Assembly (NCBI RefSeq): GCF_000020485.1
Contig: NC_011899.1
Span: 97,501-161,500, forward strand
Direction: 5' to 3'
DNA length: 64,000 nucleotides
Source: Halothermothrix orenii H 168
Lineage (GTDB): Bacteria > Bacillota > Halanaerobiia > Halanaerobiales > Halothermotrichaceae
The first letter of the stretch is position 1, and the number at the start of each line of letters is the position of its first letter. Positions 62,635 through 64,000 of the stretch are shown one piece after another. The position numbers and the translations under genes are program-made. Under the pieces are notes generated by a model that saw only the letters and a program-made list of their open reading frames with translations, made no database searches and was not told the origin of the DNA.

Positions 62635-63984
62635 ATGGGTAAATTATTTGGAACAGACGGTGTCAGAGGAGTAGCAAACAAAGAACTTACAGGTGAACTG
62701 GCCTATAAACTGGGAAGGGCAGGAGGTTATTATTTAACCAGAGATTATAAGGGAGGCAAAAAACCGGTAGTTTTAATTGGTAAGGATACCCGGATTTCGG
62801 GTGATATGCTGGAAGCCGGGCTGGTAGCCGGTTTGACCTCTGCAGGCATTGATGTTATTAAGCTCGGTATTATTCCGACACCAGGGGTATCTTTTTTAAC
62901 CTCAAGTCTTGATGTCCAGGGAGGGGTAATGATTTCTGCCTCTCACAATCCTATTGCCGACAACGGTATAAAGTTTTTTAACCAAAAAGGTTATAAACTT
63001 ACCGATGAAATGGAGGATGAGATTGAAAATTTAATTTTTAATAAACTGGAGACCATACCCTACCCCACCCATGAGAAGATCGGGGTAGTTGATTCTGCCC
63101 CTGAATATTACCATAAGTATGTTGATTATTTGAAGGAGACAGTTGACTCAGATTTTTCAGGACTGAAAATAGTTGTTGACTGTGCCAATGGAGCTGCCTA
63201 TAAAGTTGCTCCAGAAGTTTTGAAAAAACTGAGGGCTGATGTCATGGTTATCAATGGGAGCTCAGATGGTCACAAAATTAATGTCAATTGTGGTTCTACA
63301 AACCCCGAGATCCTGAGACAGAAGGTTATTGATGAAAAGGCAGACCTGGGTATTGCCCATGATGGTGATGCTGACAGGGTTATTATGGTTGATGAACGGG
63401 GTCAGGTAGTTGATGGTGATAAAATTATGGCTATATGTGCCCTTGATATGATGGAGAGGGGAGTACTCAATAAAAACACCCTGGTAACCACACCTTACAG
63501 TAACCTGGCTTTAAAAGAAATTATGGAAGAAAAGGGAGGACAGGTGGTTATAACCAAAAATGGTGATAGATATGTCCTCAAGGAAATGTTAGAAAATGGT
63601 TATAACCTAGGAGGCGAGAAATCAGGCCATATTATTTTCCTGGATTATAATAATACAGGGGATGGCGTGTTGACAGCCCTTCAGGTTGTAAATATAGTTA
63701 AAAGAACAGGACATAAGTTAAGTGAACTGGCAGCTGTCCTAAAACCGTGGCCCCAGAGGCTGGCTAATATAAAGGTTAAATACAAACAAAAGCTTAAAAC
63801 CAGTGAGCTAATTAAGCAGGAGATCAGTAAGGCTGAACAATTATTGGGAACAGAAGGCAGGGTATTTGTCAGGGCCTCAGGGACTGAACCGGTTATCAGG
63901 CTTATGCTGGAAGGCAAGGATGAAAAACGGTTACTTGAACTGGAAAAGAAACTGGGTAGTATTATCGAAGAAGAGCTAAATTAA
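62635..63984 (+). CDS. glmM: Phosphoglucosamine mutase
   Basis: GlmM converts glucosamine 6-phosphate to glucosamine 1-phosphate for UDP-GlcNAc and cell-wall synthesis. The phosphoserine loop ISASHNP (S103), the metal loop HDGDADR and the sugar-binding GEKSGH are all present, with [10 protein letters not shown] near the C-terminus for phosphate binding. The gene is complete at 449 residues; the window ends 16 bases later, so its downstream neighbour is not visible. AAGAGGTGAG precedes the ATG. Confidence 0.97.
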
Positions 63985-64000
63985 GCAATTAGTAGTAATC

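Overview
The window is 64 kb of chromosome from a low-GC, spore-former-type Firmicute. Evidence for this is the ctsR-mcsA-mcsB-clpC operon, a DisA/RadA pair, a Spo0H-type sigma factor, the ecfA1-ecfA2-ecfT block after rplQ, and an intact rif/str/S10/spc/alpha ribosomal superoperon. The AT-rich spacers, frequent TTG/GTG starts and protein style fit a thermophilic or halophilic anaerobe of the Halanaerobiales. My best guess is Halothermothrix orenii or a close relative, from memory and not from a database search. No mobile element, prophage, CRISPR array or tRNA gene is visible.

Layout. Positions 1-2545 are the 3' part of a 23S rRNA gene, with no 5S gene in the following 330 bases. An orphan small gene on the minus strand and a secreted or anchored putative glycoside hydrolase follow. 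Positions 4.6-9.2 kb hold the CtsR-controlled protein quality control operon, with a clear promoter and a CtsR box. Positions 9.2-15.5 kb carry radA, disA, a CarD-family gene, a PIN/TRAM membrane protein, ispD, ispF and an unusual CBS-HutP fusion. Positions 15.8-21.6 kb carry gltX, cysS, mrnC, thyX, rlmB and sigH, the familiar Firmicute cluster that leads into the ribosomal region.

Positions 21.7-58.4 kb are the translation and transcription block. It runs tuf copy 1, rpmG, secE, nusG, rplKA, an L10 leader with attenuator, rplJL, rpoBC, an L7Ae-like gene, rpsL, rpsG, fusA, tuf copy 2, then the S10-spc-alpha run from rpsJ to rplQ. It continues with secY, adk, map, a KOW protein and infA inside, and the ECF transporter module, truA, rplM and rpsI at the end. 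The two tuf genes differ at one silent base over about 1.2 kb. The rpmD gene (L30) is missing from its usual place between rpsE and rplO.

Positions 58.6-61.0 kb hold a three-gene operon: a LigB/Memo-fold dioxygenase-like protein, an AMMECR1 protein and a radical SAM enzyme. This matches the widely conserved but functionally unresolved AmmeMemoRadiSam system and is the best candidate here for undescribed biology. A 49-residue zinc-ribbon protein with its own promoter, a CPBP-like membrane protein on the minus strand and glmM close the window.
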